Below the pieces are notes generated by a model. The model saw only the letters and a list, made by a program, of their open reading frames with translations. It was not told the origin of the DNA and made no database searches. Made by a program: the position numbers and the translations under genes. Source: Ignelater luminosus (lineage: Eukaryota; Arthropoda; Insecta; Coleoptera; Elateridae). Taken from it: 64,000 bases of DNA. Below are positions 1-10,600 of the stretch, one piece after another. Position 1 is the stretch's first letter, and every line of letters begins with the position of its first letter. The DNA lies in assembly GCA_011009095.1 (NCBI GenBank), contig VTPC01005892.1, positions 1-64,000 on the forward strand, in the 5' to 3' direction.

Positions 1-1229
1 GTCTCATCCGAAAGCTATCGTTCTCTTCCCCTCGCGATGTTATCATCTTTATCATCGCGTTTCCAGATTTAGGGCCTTTTTTCTTCAAACGGTCGCTCAC
101 TAGAAGTTGCTATGAGATATAAGTTTACTCCTGGAAGTTACTTTCATTTTAGAAATTAATCTTTTAAGACCTCTAACTAAGTTTATCTCAAAGAAAGAAA
201 TGTGTTTTACTAGCATCCGTATCAAAAGTAATTAATAAAGTGGATAATTACATATTCATATTTAAGGTTGCGAATGAGTAGACAACGCCCCCTTATGCCT
301 ACTATCAATTTATTAATTACAAAATCAATCTAATCTCCGTAGGGAAGAGTTGATACAAGATTAATAACTCTCTGCTTGTTTTGAGGGTTCTTCTTTTCGT
401 CGTAAGGTAAACATAAATCGATATTCTTCAGCATTATCACAACCCGTAGCCTATAGGTACACATTATACTACACAAACACGAAGCCACATAATATACTGT
501 AAAAATAATGTTTGCGAATGTATTATTCCAGAATACTCTTAAACAATAGGGTACTATTGGTAGTCGTCAGGCTACTTAAGACCCTGTTTGTCAGTTAGAG
601 AAGAACTTAGATTAGCAACTAGGTGCTGTAGAACTGTGTCAGATGGTAGGGTTCTATTGGTAGTCGCAAGGCTACTTAAGATCCTATTTGTCATCTGAAT
701 AGCGTAGTTTAGGTAATATTTTCATTGCGAATTAGGGACTGGGGGCTTAAATTGGATGTAACAACACCGTCAATTTTCTTTCTTTATCTTTCCCATCCTT
801 CCCCTCCCGGTGGGGAAAGCTCAACACGTTCTCGTTCGTCCTCACTGAGCGATATGTGCATTTATTATGCTATACTGGTGGTAAGTGCATATATCGGCCG
901 AGATTGAGCATATTAGGCGCCGTAGACCTACTTAAAGCGCGTGTTATTTAAATAGCGATTTACCACCGAAGGAATCTTTGTTACACATTCTTTTTTCTGT
1001 AATGGAGAGCCTATATCGTGAAGCATAATCCCTAAGATGATTATGCTAATTAATATTATTTACATGCTTATAGGTTTTTAAACTTTTTAAACCTTACATT
1101 ATACAAAATTCCAATATAAATTAATGGTGAAATGGTTATAATATAATATTTTTGTTTTCAATTGTCAGCTGGTATGTGCACTTCAGTGCACCTGCGCTGT
1201 GTGCTGTTGCCAGTTTGCATCCAGCCTAG
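1..1229. other. AT-rich stretch without a recognisable gene
   Basis: I see no coding region with family similarity here. The only clear structure is a 47-bp direct repeat listed separately. The longest open frame, at 725-907, has a low-complexity Ser-rich translation and no recognisable domain, so I do not call it. Confidence 0.45.
547..693. repeat. Pair of ~47-bp direct repeats, ~100-bp period
   Basis: The segment at 547-593 recurs at about 648-693 with about five substitutions. Both copies share the cores CTATTGGTAGTCG and GGCTACTTAAGA and end in TTTGTCA. The spacing of about 100 bp suggests a local tandem duplication of a ~100-bp unit of which only half is still alike. Each copy can fold weakly through AGGGT/ACCCT ends. 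No function is evident. Confidence 0.7.
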
Positions 1230-1232
1230 TTA

Positions 1233-1762
1233 AGGCTGATTGACATTATCCTATTTTCAACCTTTTTTTCGCTACAAATTAGAACGTAGATGTCTAGGAT
1301 GGTTCCGATTAATGTGAAATGCCATCCTTTTTTCATCCTAAAAACCGCTAAAAAGTAGATTGAAAACTAGGTCCGGACTTATTTTGATGCTAAATTGTAC
1401 CCTAGACTTGCGCACTAAACGACGTTTCAACATTACCAATTGTTCGATGGTGGAATGATTTTTTAGCTTTTTTATTCAACATTGTAATACATCAACAAAC
1501 GAATAGCAGTTGCCTGTAAACACAAACTTTTTATAAAAATTGAGAATATAGGTTGAGATTAAGGTAAACAAAATGTAACACGTACAAAACTTCGTAGGTT
1601 GGTGTGGTAGCACTGTCCAATAAACTTGAGAAAATTAACCTCCGTAAACTTCATGTTAAATGACCAAAACATGGTTCGAAACTAGGTTGTATTCTAGGAT
1701 AAAAATAGATTCAAGTTTGATCCTAAAAAATAGATAGAAGAAAGGATAATGTCAATCAGCCT
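1233..1762. mobile_element. Harbinger-like MITE, 530 bp, TTA target duplication
   Basis: The two ends form terminal inverted repeats of about 20 bp that begin AGGCTGATTGACATTATCCT on the left and read as the exact reverse complement on the right (1743-1762). The element is flanked on both sides by TTA (1230-1232 and 1763-1765). A 3-bp TWA duplication is the hallmark of PIF/Harbinger elements. No transposase is encoded, so it would be non-autonomous. Subterminal GATCCTA/TAGGAT-type motifs occur inside both ends. The superfamily assignment is an inference from the duplication only. Confidence 0.7.
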
Positions 1763-1765
1763 TTA

Positions 1766-2487
1766 ATGTTTTCGGTAAAGGTGTGCACGGGGCTGAGGTG
1801 GTTTACAGCAGTTTCGAAAATTAGAAATTTAAGGTCATAAATAGAAGCGACAGGATGTGTTAATTTAGAGTAACAACCAATAATTACAAAAAAAAATACT
1901 GAGTGATGGACAAATTCTGATAACATATTCGGATTCAGCAGGCAAAAGAATCAGTCAAGATTGTTCCTGTGACAAAATCTTTGTCTAGTGCTTTTATAAG
2001 ATAATACTTTTACGTATTTTTATTTTCCTATTTGATAAAGAAACAATCATTTCATCTTCCATTTTGTAGGTTACGGAGCCCTGAAATTAAACAACTTGCA
2101 CTAAATTGCATTAAATACTTCTTCAAAATATTGCAATTTTAAGTGTAAATATAACCATCTCTCCCTTTACACTCATTGAACTTAGGGTTGCCACCTTCTG
2201 GTCGGTCAACAATACCTCAAACAATAACCTCAAACTCATAAACTGACGTTTAAACCTGTCAAAGTTAACCTAGAACAATAGCGTCTTTAGCAGAGAGCAA
2301 ATCGTTATTGAACTCAGTTTGCGATCGTCTTTTGTTTGGTATCGGTACTTGGTCTCACAATCAACTGGCTTTGAATATAATATCCATGGACTCCCTTCTA
2401 TGTGTGTGTCGACTCTATTCGGAAACCGCTTTGTACCATGAGGACGTTGCAGTGAATTTACATGCACTTGCCTGTAAAAACATTATC
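1766..2487. other. No gene seen
   Basis: This is AT-rich sequence between a MITE and a set of short tandem repeats. No conserved protein motif, RNA gene or transposon end was recognised. Confidence 0.4.
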
Positions 2488-2568
2488 GTACTGCATCAGA
2501 CCGAGCTCCTTTCTGTACTACATCGGACCGAGATAATTTTCATACTGATCCGGACCGAGTTTGATTTT
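2488..2568 (+). repeat. Three 27-bp tandem repeats (9-codon period)
   Basis: Three consecutive 27-bp units begin at 2488, 2515 and 2542, each with the core GACCGAG. In the open frame 2308-2580 they read as a 9-residue repeat (VLHQTELLS, VLHRTEIIF, ILIRTEFDF). The surrounding frame has no recognised domain, so the period may be coincidental with coding. A satellite-like origin is as likely as a short repeated peptide. Confidence 0.65.
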
Positions 2569-3010
2569 TCATGTCCATAAACAATTTTTGATAGAGATTA
2601 AAAAGATACAAAAAAATTGGGGGTTTTCATTGAAATTTTCAAAATTACCTCTCACTCCACCTCCAAGTGGAGGGGGGGGATTTTCACGTGTCACGTTTAA
2701 ATAAAAATGCAACTTTCTGGTAAGTTTTTCTAAATTTCGAATCGGATCCTTATTCAAATATGAAAAAAAATTCTTTGTTTTTCCCTACCCACGTGTAAGG
2801 GTGGCGGGGATGGGGGTGGTTTTTCATGTCCATAGACAATTTTCGATAGAGAATCAAAAAATACAAAAAAATTGGGGGTTTCCATTTAAATTTCCAAAAC
2901 TACCCCTCACTTCATACCCAAGTGGGGGTGGGGGTGGTTTTCACGTGTCATGTTTAAATAGATCTTTAAAAATAAAAGAATACGTATTTCGTAACTTTCT
3001 AATCTGAAGT
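2566..3010. repeat. G-rich tandem duplication, 255-bp period
   Basis: A unit starting TTTTCATGTCCATA at 2566 restarts at 2821, a period of 255 bp. Both copies then carry an A-run, the phrase ATTGGGGGTTT, a CTCACT...AAGTGG-type palindromic core with 7-8 consecutive G, and TTTTCACGTGTCA followed by TTTAAATA. Copies differ by many substitutions and small indels. The CACGTG core and G-runs are the conserved parts. This looks like a fragment of a satellite or dispersed repeat family and not a gene. Confidence 0.7.
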
Positions 3011-4089
3011 GTATTTCTCGAGATATTTAACCATTTCCAGACTTTTGGGCCACCCAGTACTATAAATAAAAACGCTTTCAAATTTTTTGTTTCATCTGGT
3101 TGCATAAAGCATTCTTAACTGTTTTGTCAAGTTAAGAACTTCATTATAACTAATCAGAAGTAGTAAAGTTTACATGCCATTTCAGATCACTAGATGTTAA
3201 AGTTAATATCACATTAGCTAATAATGACTTTAAAAACACTTTATACAATCAGGGGTAAGTTTCTGAAGAAGGAATATCGTTATAACAAGGACCATATTCC
3301 AATTAAATAGAATTATAATTAATATGTGATCATGATACAGAATATATCATTATAAATATTGCATTATTATAGTAAATTTAAGTACTAGTGCTTTCCATCA
3401 TCATTCTTATCAATTCTTCTCATAACACTCATGGGCATTTCAGGTTTGTATATTGCTCATGCAAGGCAATGTCCACAAATTGCTGTAAAAGTATAGGTCA
3501 TCATGATAATAACCATGTTTGTCTCCACCAATTTTTGTACCCCCAAGCATTTGAAAGAATTGTTTTTGAATATACAGACCTGTGTAGGATATTAAGTGTT
3601 TTAGTGTACAGTTTTAGATAATAAATTGTACATTGCACTACAGTCCAGAAGGCTCAAATTAAAAAACCAAACATAAATTATGAGAAATCAATTTATTGCT
3701 GAATTTAGAACATATGACATGTAAAGACGTATCATTGAAAAACCTCAAAAGTTTTAAATTGTAATAGATAAATTCTGCTAAATAAAAATACTATAAGGGT
3801 CAAGACCCATCTTGAAGAATGAAGACTGCACCAATATTCATATTTAAATATTATATTAACCATATAATACTTTGTTGATGGCCATAAGCATGACATGCAG
3901 TTATGGTGTTTATGAACAAGGAACTAAACACTTTTAATCTTAAATATAAATCTTCAGTAGACAAAATAACAATACAAGAGTAGCTGCAAGAATTTTTAGA
4001 ATCAAGTAGTTGTAGATATTGCTTTTGTAAAATTAACAGATCAAATGCAAGTTAAACAACTCTGTTCACAGTTGTTTAAAAATATCTAT
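3011..4089. other. No gene seen
   Basis: This is AT-rich DNA between the G-rich repeat and a mariner relic. The open frame at 3388-3621 has no family similarity I can recognise. Confidence 0.4.
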
Positions 4090-5140
4090 TTGTGAAAAAA
4101 TTGAATTATCACATGAACATTTTTGGGTCATGATTTTTTATGATTTTAAATGTGGCCTAACTTCGAAACAATCCATTGAACAGCTTTGAGGAGCCTTTGG
4201 TGATGAAGCACCTTCAATGCAACAGTTTATAACTGGTTTGCAGAATTCAGTTGTGGCCATGCTACTCTAAGAGATGAGTTTCGTGAAGGACGTCCATCAA
4301 CATCTGTTGTTGCAAGAAATATCAGCGCTGTATGTGAGATGATAGAAATGGATCGTCATGTGACATACTGTGAGATTGTCATCTCTTAGCATTAACATGA
4401 AACAAATACATACAATATTACATGAGCATTTAAATGTTAGGAAGCTTTGTGCTCAATGAATTCCTAACAGCTTGAGTAATGCTCAAAAAAGGAGTCATGT
4501 GGATTGATGTACAGAAATGCTGCAAAAGTTCAATCAAGGATCATCAAATCTGGTTACGGCATTGTTACATGTAATGAAACTTGGATCTATTAATATGAAC
4601 CTGAAACATACTAAACATCAATTAACTGTATGAATGTTCCAAGATGAACCAAAACCAACAAAAGTTGTTTGTTCTCGAAATATTTAAAAAAACCAATTGC
4701 TTGGCTTTTCAGTTTTACTGGTCATGTTGCTACTGTCGCTTTAGAGGACTGAAGGACTGTAAATGCGGAATGGTATACTACAATTTGTTTGCCAGCAGTT
4801 ATCACTGAACTTAGACAAAATAATGTGAAAAGGAGAACCATTCTACATCAGGACGATGCAAGTCCTTACAAACAGCTCTGACAGTCGAATATTTAAAGCA
4901 GCAAACCGCCCAATCAATGTCTCATTGTTCATATGGCCCTGATTTATCACCAAATGACTTTTTCTTATTTCCTCAAATCAAAAACAAAATGTGTGGTCAG
5001 CATTTTTCTATGCCTGAAAAGGCTATTGAAGCATATAAAGAGTGTGTTTTAGTAATACCTCTTTCTGAGGGGAAAAACTGCTTTACCAATTGGTTTGAGC
5101 ATATGCAAAAATATATAAATCTTAAGCACAATATTTTTAA
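4090..5140 (+). mobile_element. Degenerate mariner-type transposase relic
   Basis: Conceptual translation in several frames follows a mariner-family transposase from end to end. The N-terminal HTH region reads IFYDFKCGLTSKQSIEQL then a stop then FGDEAPS (about 4125-4230). The middle holds NETWIY (about 4573), where GDETWI would carry the first catalytic Asp context. The second catalytic block reads ILHQDDASPY (about 4840). The third reads GPDLSPNDFFLFPQIKNKM (from 4936), followed by the conserved NWFEHMQKYINL tail. At least four frameshifts or stops break the frame, so it is inactive. I did not find convincing terminal inverted repeats. The C-terminal 60 residues are the best preserved part. 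Confidence 0.85.
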
Positions 5141-6678
5141 AAACAATAAAACCATTTATTCCAATTTTTCAACTGTTTTTCTTGTATTTTCTAAAAATGT
5201 TTGCAGCTACCCTTGCTCATATAATTCAGTTTCTACCCATTTAGGATGATGTGATTAATTGGTAAGTTTATGTATGTTTTAGTGTAGGTCAGAAACAAAC
5301 TTTACTTCCCTCAAGGTAACTAATGAAGTGAAATGTATAGACAAATTTAAGTTGACAGAAAATCTCATGAATATTTAAAGTCTTTGGCATGTTCTTCACT
5401 GACTCAGGGCCCCCTGTGTACTTTATAGGTGCAAAAAAAACTTTTAAGCTTCTTAATGGTACTTTTGTATTTGCGGCTATATTTTGTTTGAAATAAGAAT
5501 AGCCTAAGAATAGGCACATTCAGGGATGCTCAACGGCTAAGATTCAAGTAAGCTCCTGAGAATTTTACTCAGCATCTATTCAATCTCAAATCAAAATAAA
5601 CCAGCCAATTTGCATACAATATTGTAACAGCTGTAGCAGCAGAATTATTCAGAGAATTGTTCTTTCCTGAAACCTAGCATGCGCTAAAAAATTTCCAGTA
5701 ATTAAGCAGCTGACCATCCTTGAATGTGTCCAATGTCAAAGTGACAAGAGCAAATTAAATTACTGTTACAATCTTAGTACCTACTATTAATAAATGTAGC
5801 GCTCTTTTTTGTTCTGTTTTCTAGTAATGTTGTATAACTAAAGACAAAAAGAGAAAGAAAATTGTGACATCATCCCAAAACGGCAAAAACTGAACTTTGA
5901 AAAAGCTTCTAGAAGTTTTTCTTTTAAATGTGCTAGGAAGTGTTAATTATAAACAGAGAGATAGATTTCCAGGTTGAATCTTTAATTAATGACACATTTT
6001 TAAAAATTCTTTAATAATACTGAATTAATATAATTTATTACAGTTTACATCTTATAAAAATACATAAAATTGTATTTTATTAAAATTCATGTCATTTATA
6101 AGAAACTAAGGTGACATTTACCTACATATTGTAGAAAAGAAATATTTAAACTTTGAAATATAGTACAAAAATGAAAGAAAACACAGCCAAAATTATAGAT
6201 AATGATTAATAGTCACTCAAGAAAATCATTTCTTCGAAAGGGTTTTCAGTTATAATATTATTATGCCAATACAAGAAAAATATCTATTCAAAAACTGTCA
6301 TTTATAAAAATTTTAAAAAATTGTACCTGAACTAGTTCCCTAGTCCAATATAGACTTTCTAACTTCTTTTCTTTTCAATCTCCGATGGAAGGCAATAATA
6401 GGCAAAAGCAAAACTGATAACGTATATATGTATGTATGAAATATATTTGCCTGGCATTATTAGTTAGAAATTTGCAAGTGAACCAGAAAACAGATTTAGG
6501 TTCAATTTTCCTAAATCTTGAACAGACTTCTTTTTGAATAGGTCTCCTCAAATATTATTAATGAGATACACAACCACATGCAAAACAATTTTACAAACCT
6601 ATCTTAATTTCAATATTTATAAAAGTAGAAAAATTGCAAGTACTTACTTACTCTCATGTTTACATAGTATTTAAATAA
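5141..6678. other. AT-rich intergenic region downstream of the zinc-finger gene
   Basis: No coding or RNA gene is supportable. This stretch lies between the mariner relic and the 3-prime side of the minus-strand zinc-finger gene, and part of it may be that gene's 3-prime UTR. Confidence 0.4.
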
Positions 6679-6872
6679 ACTCTATTCCAAATCTAGTGAA
6701 ACAATTAAAATGTTTATACCAAATCCCTTCATTAATGAAATACATCACTGGCTATTCTTGGTAAACAATGACACTAGCAACTTCTACTTCTAAAAAAAGT
6801 GTTTGTAGTATTTAACAAGTGTGTCAAGGCTGACTTTTATGGTTACCTTTGGATAGATTTGGAATAGAATAT
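6679..6872. repeat. Short MITE, ~194 bp, copy A
   Basis: The ends are inverted repeats built on TCTATTCCAAATCTA and its complement TAGATTTGGAATAGA. A second, diverged copy with the same ends and interior (GGTAAAC..GACA..AAC..CTAC, then GGTTAC near the right end) lies at 39600-39783. Having two copies with matching ends and interior supports a mobile family. No target duplication was resolved and no protein is encoded. Copy A sits 338 bp downstream of the stop codon of the zinc-finger gene, possibly inside its 3-prime UTR. Confidence 0.6.
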
Positions 6873-7209
6873 ACTTTTATTAGAAGCAAAGCAAAAAACA
6901 TCCTCTGTTTCATTATTTTATCATGACAATAAGAGTCAAGTAAGTTACAAAAACTTATAACTAAATCAGTCAACTTACTGCTATAGTAAAATAAGAATTA
7001 CTCTAATAGTGAAAAAACTTATTGCTAATATCACAAACATGCAGTGGAGTGTGATTAGAAAATTCAAGTTCTTAAACTTACTTCTAATACATATATATAT
7101 GTAGTGTACAACAATATGCTGTATAAATAACACAATTCCACTGCAGAAATAATACATAATTTTTATAAGTATTAAGTATATATATATATATACTATGGCA
7201 AATAAAGAC

Positions 7210-7698
7210 TTAATGTTTAGTAACAGGAGGATTATTTGGTTGTGACCTAGGTAAAGAACGCACAGGTCCTAGAGTGAGAATAGAAGAAGCACCTAATGCA
7301 CCTAAGTTACAAACAGACAAATTTCTAGCTGCATTTACAGAAACAACAGGGAGTGCAAAATTACCATTCGGTGTAGAACTTGGTAATGGAATAAAATTAT
7401 AAATACCTAAACTAGTAAGTTTTTGCAATATTCCGGGTTGTTTTAAATCGATTAATGGTATACCTATTTCGCAGGGAGAACCTGTTTTATGATAACTCTG
7501 ACGATGTTTATTCAAACCAGCTGATGTTGGATACTGAGCAGGACAAAGATCACATCGAAACGGCAATGCTGTACCTCGTGGATTATTCTTTTGTTGTTGT
7601 GCTGGAGCTGGTTTTTGAGGTGGATTTGGCAGTGGATCTGGTATACTATCATCTGTTAAGTCTACTGTTGGTAGAGATTTACTGTCTGCTGTTGAAGT
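7210..7698 (-). CDS. Last coding exon, C-terminal zinc finger
   Basis: The acceptor (TTCTTTTAG) lies just above 7698 and the TAA stop is at 7212-7210. The exon reads 162 codons in phase 0. After a Pro/Gln-rich linker it holds LPFRCDLCPAQYPTSAGLNK followed by HRQSYH, a C2H2 finger with a 12-residue loop and an H-X4-H end. The tail after it is hydrophobic and well structured (LTSLGIYNFIPLP, then GASSILTLGP) and is probably a conserved terminal motif. The open frame on the opposite strand (7455-7724) is a shadow. Confidence 0.85.
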   Translation of the reverse strand, partial: TSTADSKSLPTVDLTDDSIPDPLPNPPQKPAPAQQQKNNPRGTALPFRCDLCPAQYPTSAGLNKHRQSYHKTGSPCEIGIPLIDLKQPGILQKLTSLGIYNFIPLPSSTPNGNFALPVVSVNAARNLSVCNLGALGASSILTLGPVRSLPRSQPNNPPVTKH

Positions 7699-10600
7699 CT
7701 AAAAGAATAAATAAAAATTGTTAGTATTGTTTGCGTTAATCATCTGGTACTTCAAATTCAGTGATAACCACTGTTAGTCTAAAATATTCTGCAAACAACT
7801 TATTGCATCAAACTCAGAGACATGCACATAAATGCATTTGTTCGACACAATGTAAGTACATATGACTTACTGATAGGCAAATATATTTTGACCGCATTGT
7901 AATTCACATAAAGCTATCATATGTTGCTAGGTTTTGTGTGGTTCATACTATAAGGTCTACTGTTGCATAGGCACTAGACTTTTTAAAGATTTCAAACTGA
8001 GATTGAAATAAAATCTAGTTTTTATTTCAAACAAGATCATTTTATACTTCATAATTTGGCAACCCAAGAAAGGTTGCTGACCCCCCCCCCACCAACTGGA
8101 AACAAATTAAACTAGGCATTAAGAGATTCTCTGAATTTGTTGTTTTGTTTGTTATGTTTATAAGTTAATAAAAGTACTTCTTTAAGTTTTTGATTATTAT
8201 TTAATTTTCTATATCGGTTTCGTTTGTAGAACATCATCAGGAGAACTAAAAATAAGGTATGTATAATTAATTTTTCTTATTGAATTATAATATATGTGGT
8301 GTTATGTGGTAAAATATTATTGTACATCTTTTTTAGTCTATAAATAATTAAAATTAGAGTAAACATAAAATTAGTGTATAAATAAAATGTTAGATTATCT
8401 TATTGTTTAGGGATTGTGACATATTTGTACAAATTTCTTAATTTATAAGTATTTTAGTTGGAGTAGATATAAAATTATTGTATAGATTATACAGTGTGTC
8501 CAAGATAAAGATGCACAGCATGGGGATCTTAGAAATGGATCGGTTAAACAGGATGAAAGTTGGCTATTTATAGGGCCTTTTTGTTGGCGTTTACAAATCT
8601 AGATATCTTGGATAGTTTCAGAGATATTTTTAAAAAAGTAGATTTCTTGATTTTCGTTATTATTATTTTCTTTCCTTTATTTGAAGAGATATCGGAAAAC
8701 TAAAACAACTTTTCCATTGCCACTGTTTGTTCTCTATTAAAATACACTAACAAAATTCCTGTACAACGTTTCGGTTTCGAGTAACCATCATCAACCTCAT
8801 TTTTTTAAATAGGCGGAAAAACAATTGAAAATTGTTTTGAATAGCTCTTGTTGTCATGATTCTAATGATGTCAACATAATAGGGTTATTTTGATTTCTTA
8901 TGCTATAAATTAATGTATTCTGCAGTACCCTGGCCTGCACGATCACCTGATCTAACACCGTTAGATTTCTTTCCTCTGGGGTTATGTCAAGATTCATGTG
9001 CTCAACCAAGATTTTGAAGATGAACAGCAATTATTACAGTTGGTCACAGCAGCGTTCAACACAAAAAAAACAAAACCAAAATAATCCTATCATGTTTACA
9101 TCATTAGAATCATGACAACAAGAGCTATTCAAAACAATTTTGAATTGTTTTTACGCCTATTTAAAAAAATAAGGTTGATGATGGTTACTCGAGACTGAAA
9201 CGTTGTACAGGGATTTTGTTAGCGTATTTTAATAGAGAACAAACAGTGGCAATGGAAAAGTTGTTTTAGTTTTCCGATATCTCTTCAAATAAAGGAAAGA
9301 AAAAATAATAACAAAAATCAAGAAATCTATTTTTTTTGTAAATATCTCTGAAACCATCCAAGATATCTAGATTTTGCAAATGCCAACAAAAAGGTCCTAT
9401 AAATAGCCAACTTTCATCCCATTTAACTGATCCTGTATCTCTTACCGTTTCCAAGATCTCTATGCTGTGCATCCTTATTTTGGACACACTGTATATTAGT
9501 ATTGTCTTATTGTGTAATATTGTGATATTTATTATTTCTTTCTTATGTACAAACTACTTATATTGTAGAATATTGTAACATAATATATATTTTGTTTTAA
9601 TAATAATATTGATACTTACAAATTGTCTGTTAAATATGAATATGTAATTCATTTTGTTTATTTGTTGAAGTAAAGTGATCTGTAAAATTTTTAGGTTATA
9701 ACATTGTAGTAATTATTAATACTATATTCTATTTACATATACCTTTTTCTAGTTTGAAGAATGATTGAATATGTTCTCTATGTGCAATGATTTTTCATTA
9801 TTTATTTCTTCTTTTTTTTTAATTACACATACCTTATTTTTTTAGTTCTCTGGATGATGTTCTATGAACGAAACCAGTAGAGAAAATTAAATAATAATCA
9901 AAAACTTAAGGAAGTACTTTTATTAACTTATCCAATATATACCTTAAGCCATGGATCTACAATACATGTTATGCTTATGTTGATGGATTGGTAAAGCATA
10001 GTCTTAGGTGGATCTTAGCAAGCTTGTTTATTTTATTATCAATTGAAGCGATCATTGTTAAAAGGGGGTATGTGCAAAATTTCAAATTGCTGTAAAACAT
10101 TTGTAAATTCTTTTCTTTTTTTTAACAAAGAGCAGTAAAATCAATTTGTAGAAAAGTCAGAAAAAAACTGCCAGCAGTAAAGTCATAAAAAATTTCCTTT
10201 TCTTTCTGTTAGGCAGTTTTTTAACTTTACCAACAATTTAATTTTTGTTACATATTCCCTTTTAACAATGACTGCTTCAATTCTACAGGAGAGCCTAAAA
10301 CATTTTGCAAACATAATACTTGTGATCTGTACAATAAATTTTATGATGCCCAAACTATTTTAAGACTTTAATTATTAATGAAAAAAGAAGATTGAAATAT
10401 TTTTCAACAAATTAAGATTAAGATAAACTTTAGGCTGTAACTCAAAGATAGCAACAAAGCTAATGAATTTGTCTTGAAAAACCATGTCAATAATGCTGCA
10501 TTATTAATGAAGATGAAATATTCAATTAATATCATCAAAAGTGGTACGCCCCATATAAATACAAAGATAAATTGAACTTTACCTTGTTATTGGATGATGG

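Larger units (their letters stand above)
8160..9931. mobile_element. Fold-back element with ~115-bp inverted arms, host of a nested insertion
   Basis: The arm at 8160-8276 (from ATAAGTTAATAAAAGTACTT) is the near-exact reverse complement of the arm at 9820-9931. Both arms hold the motif TTTCGTT..AGAACATCATC. The interior is AT-rich and non-coding apart from a second, nested element at 8492-9491. The terminal duplication was not resolved. The whole unit lies within the last intron of the zinc-finger gene, between exons 10873-10583 and 7698-7210. Confidence 0.7.

Noticed and set aside
2308-2580. 90-codon plus-strand frame as a gene
   Set aside because: Only the 27-bp tandem repeat gives it structure. 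There is no domain, promoter or splice support.
7455-7724. Plus-strand 89-codon open frame
   Set aside because: It is the complement of the zinc-finger-bearing last exon of the minus-strand gene. The minus strand carries the C2H2 motif and the correct splice phase.
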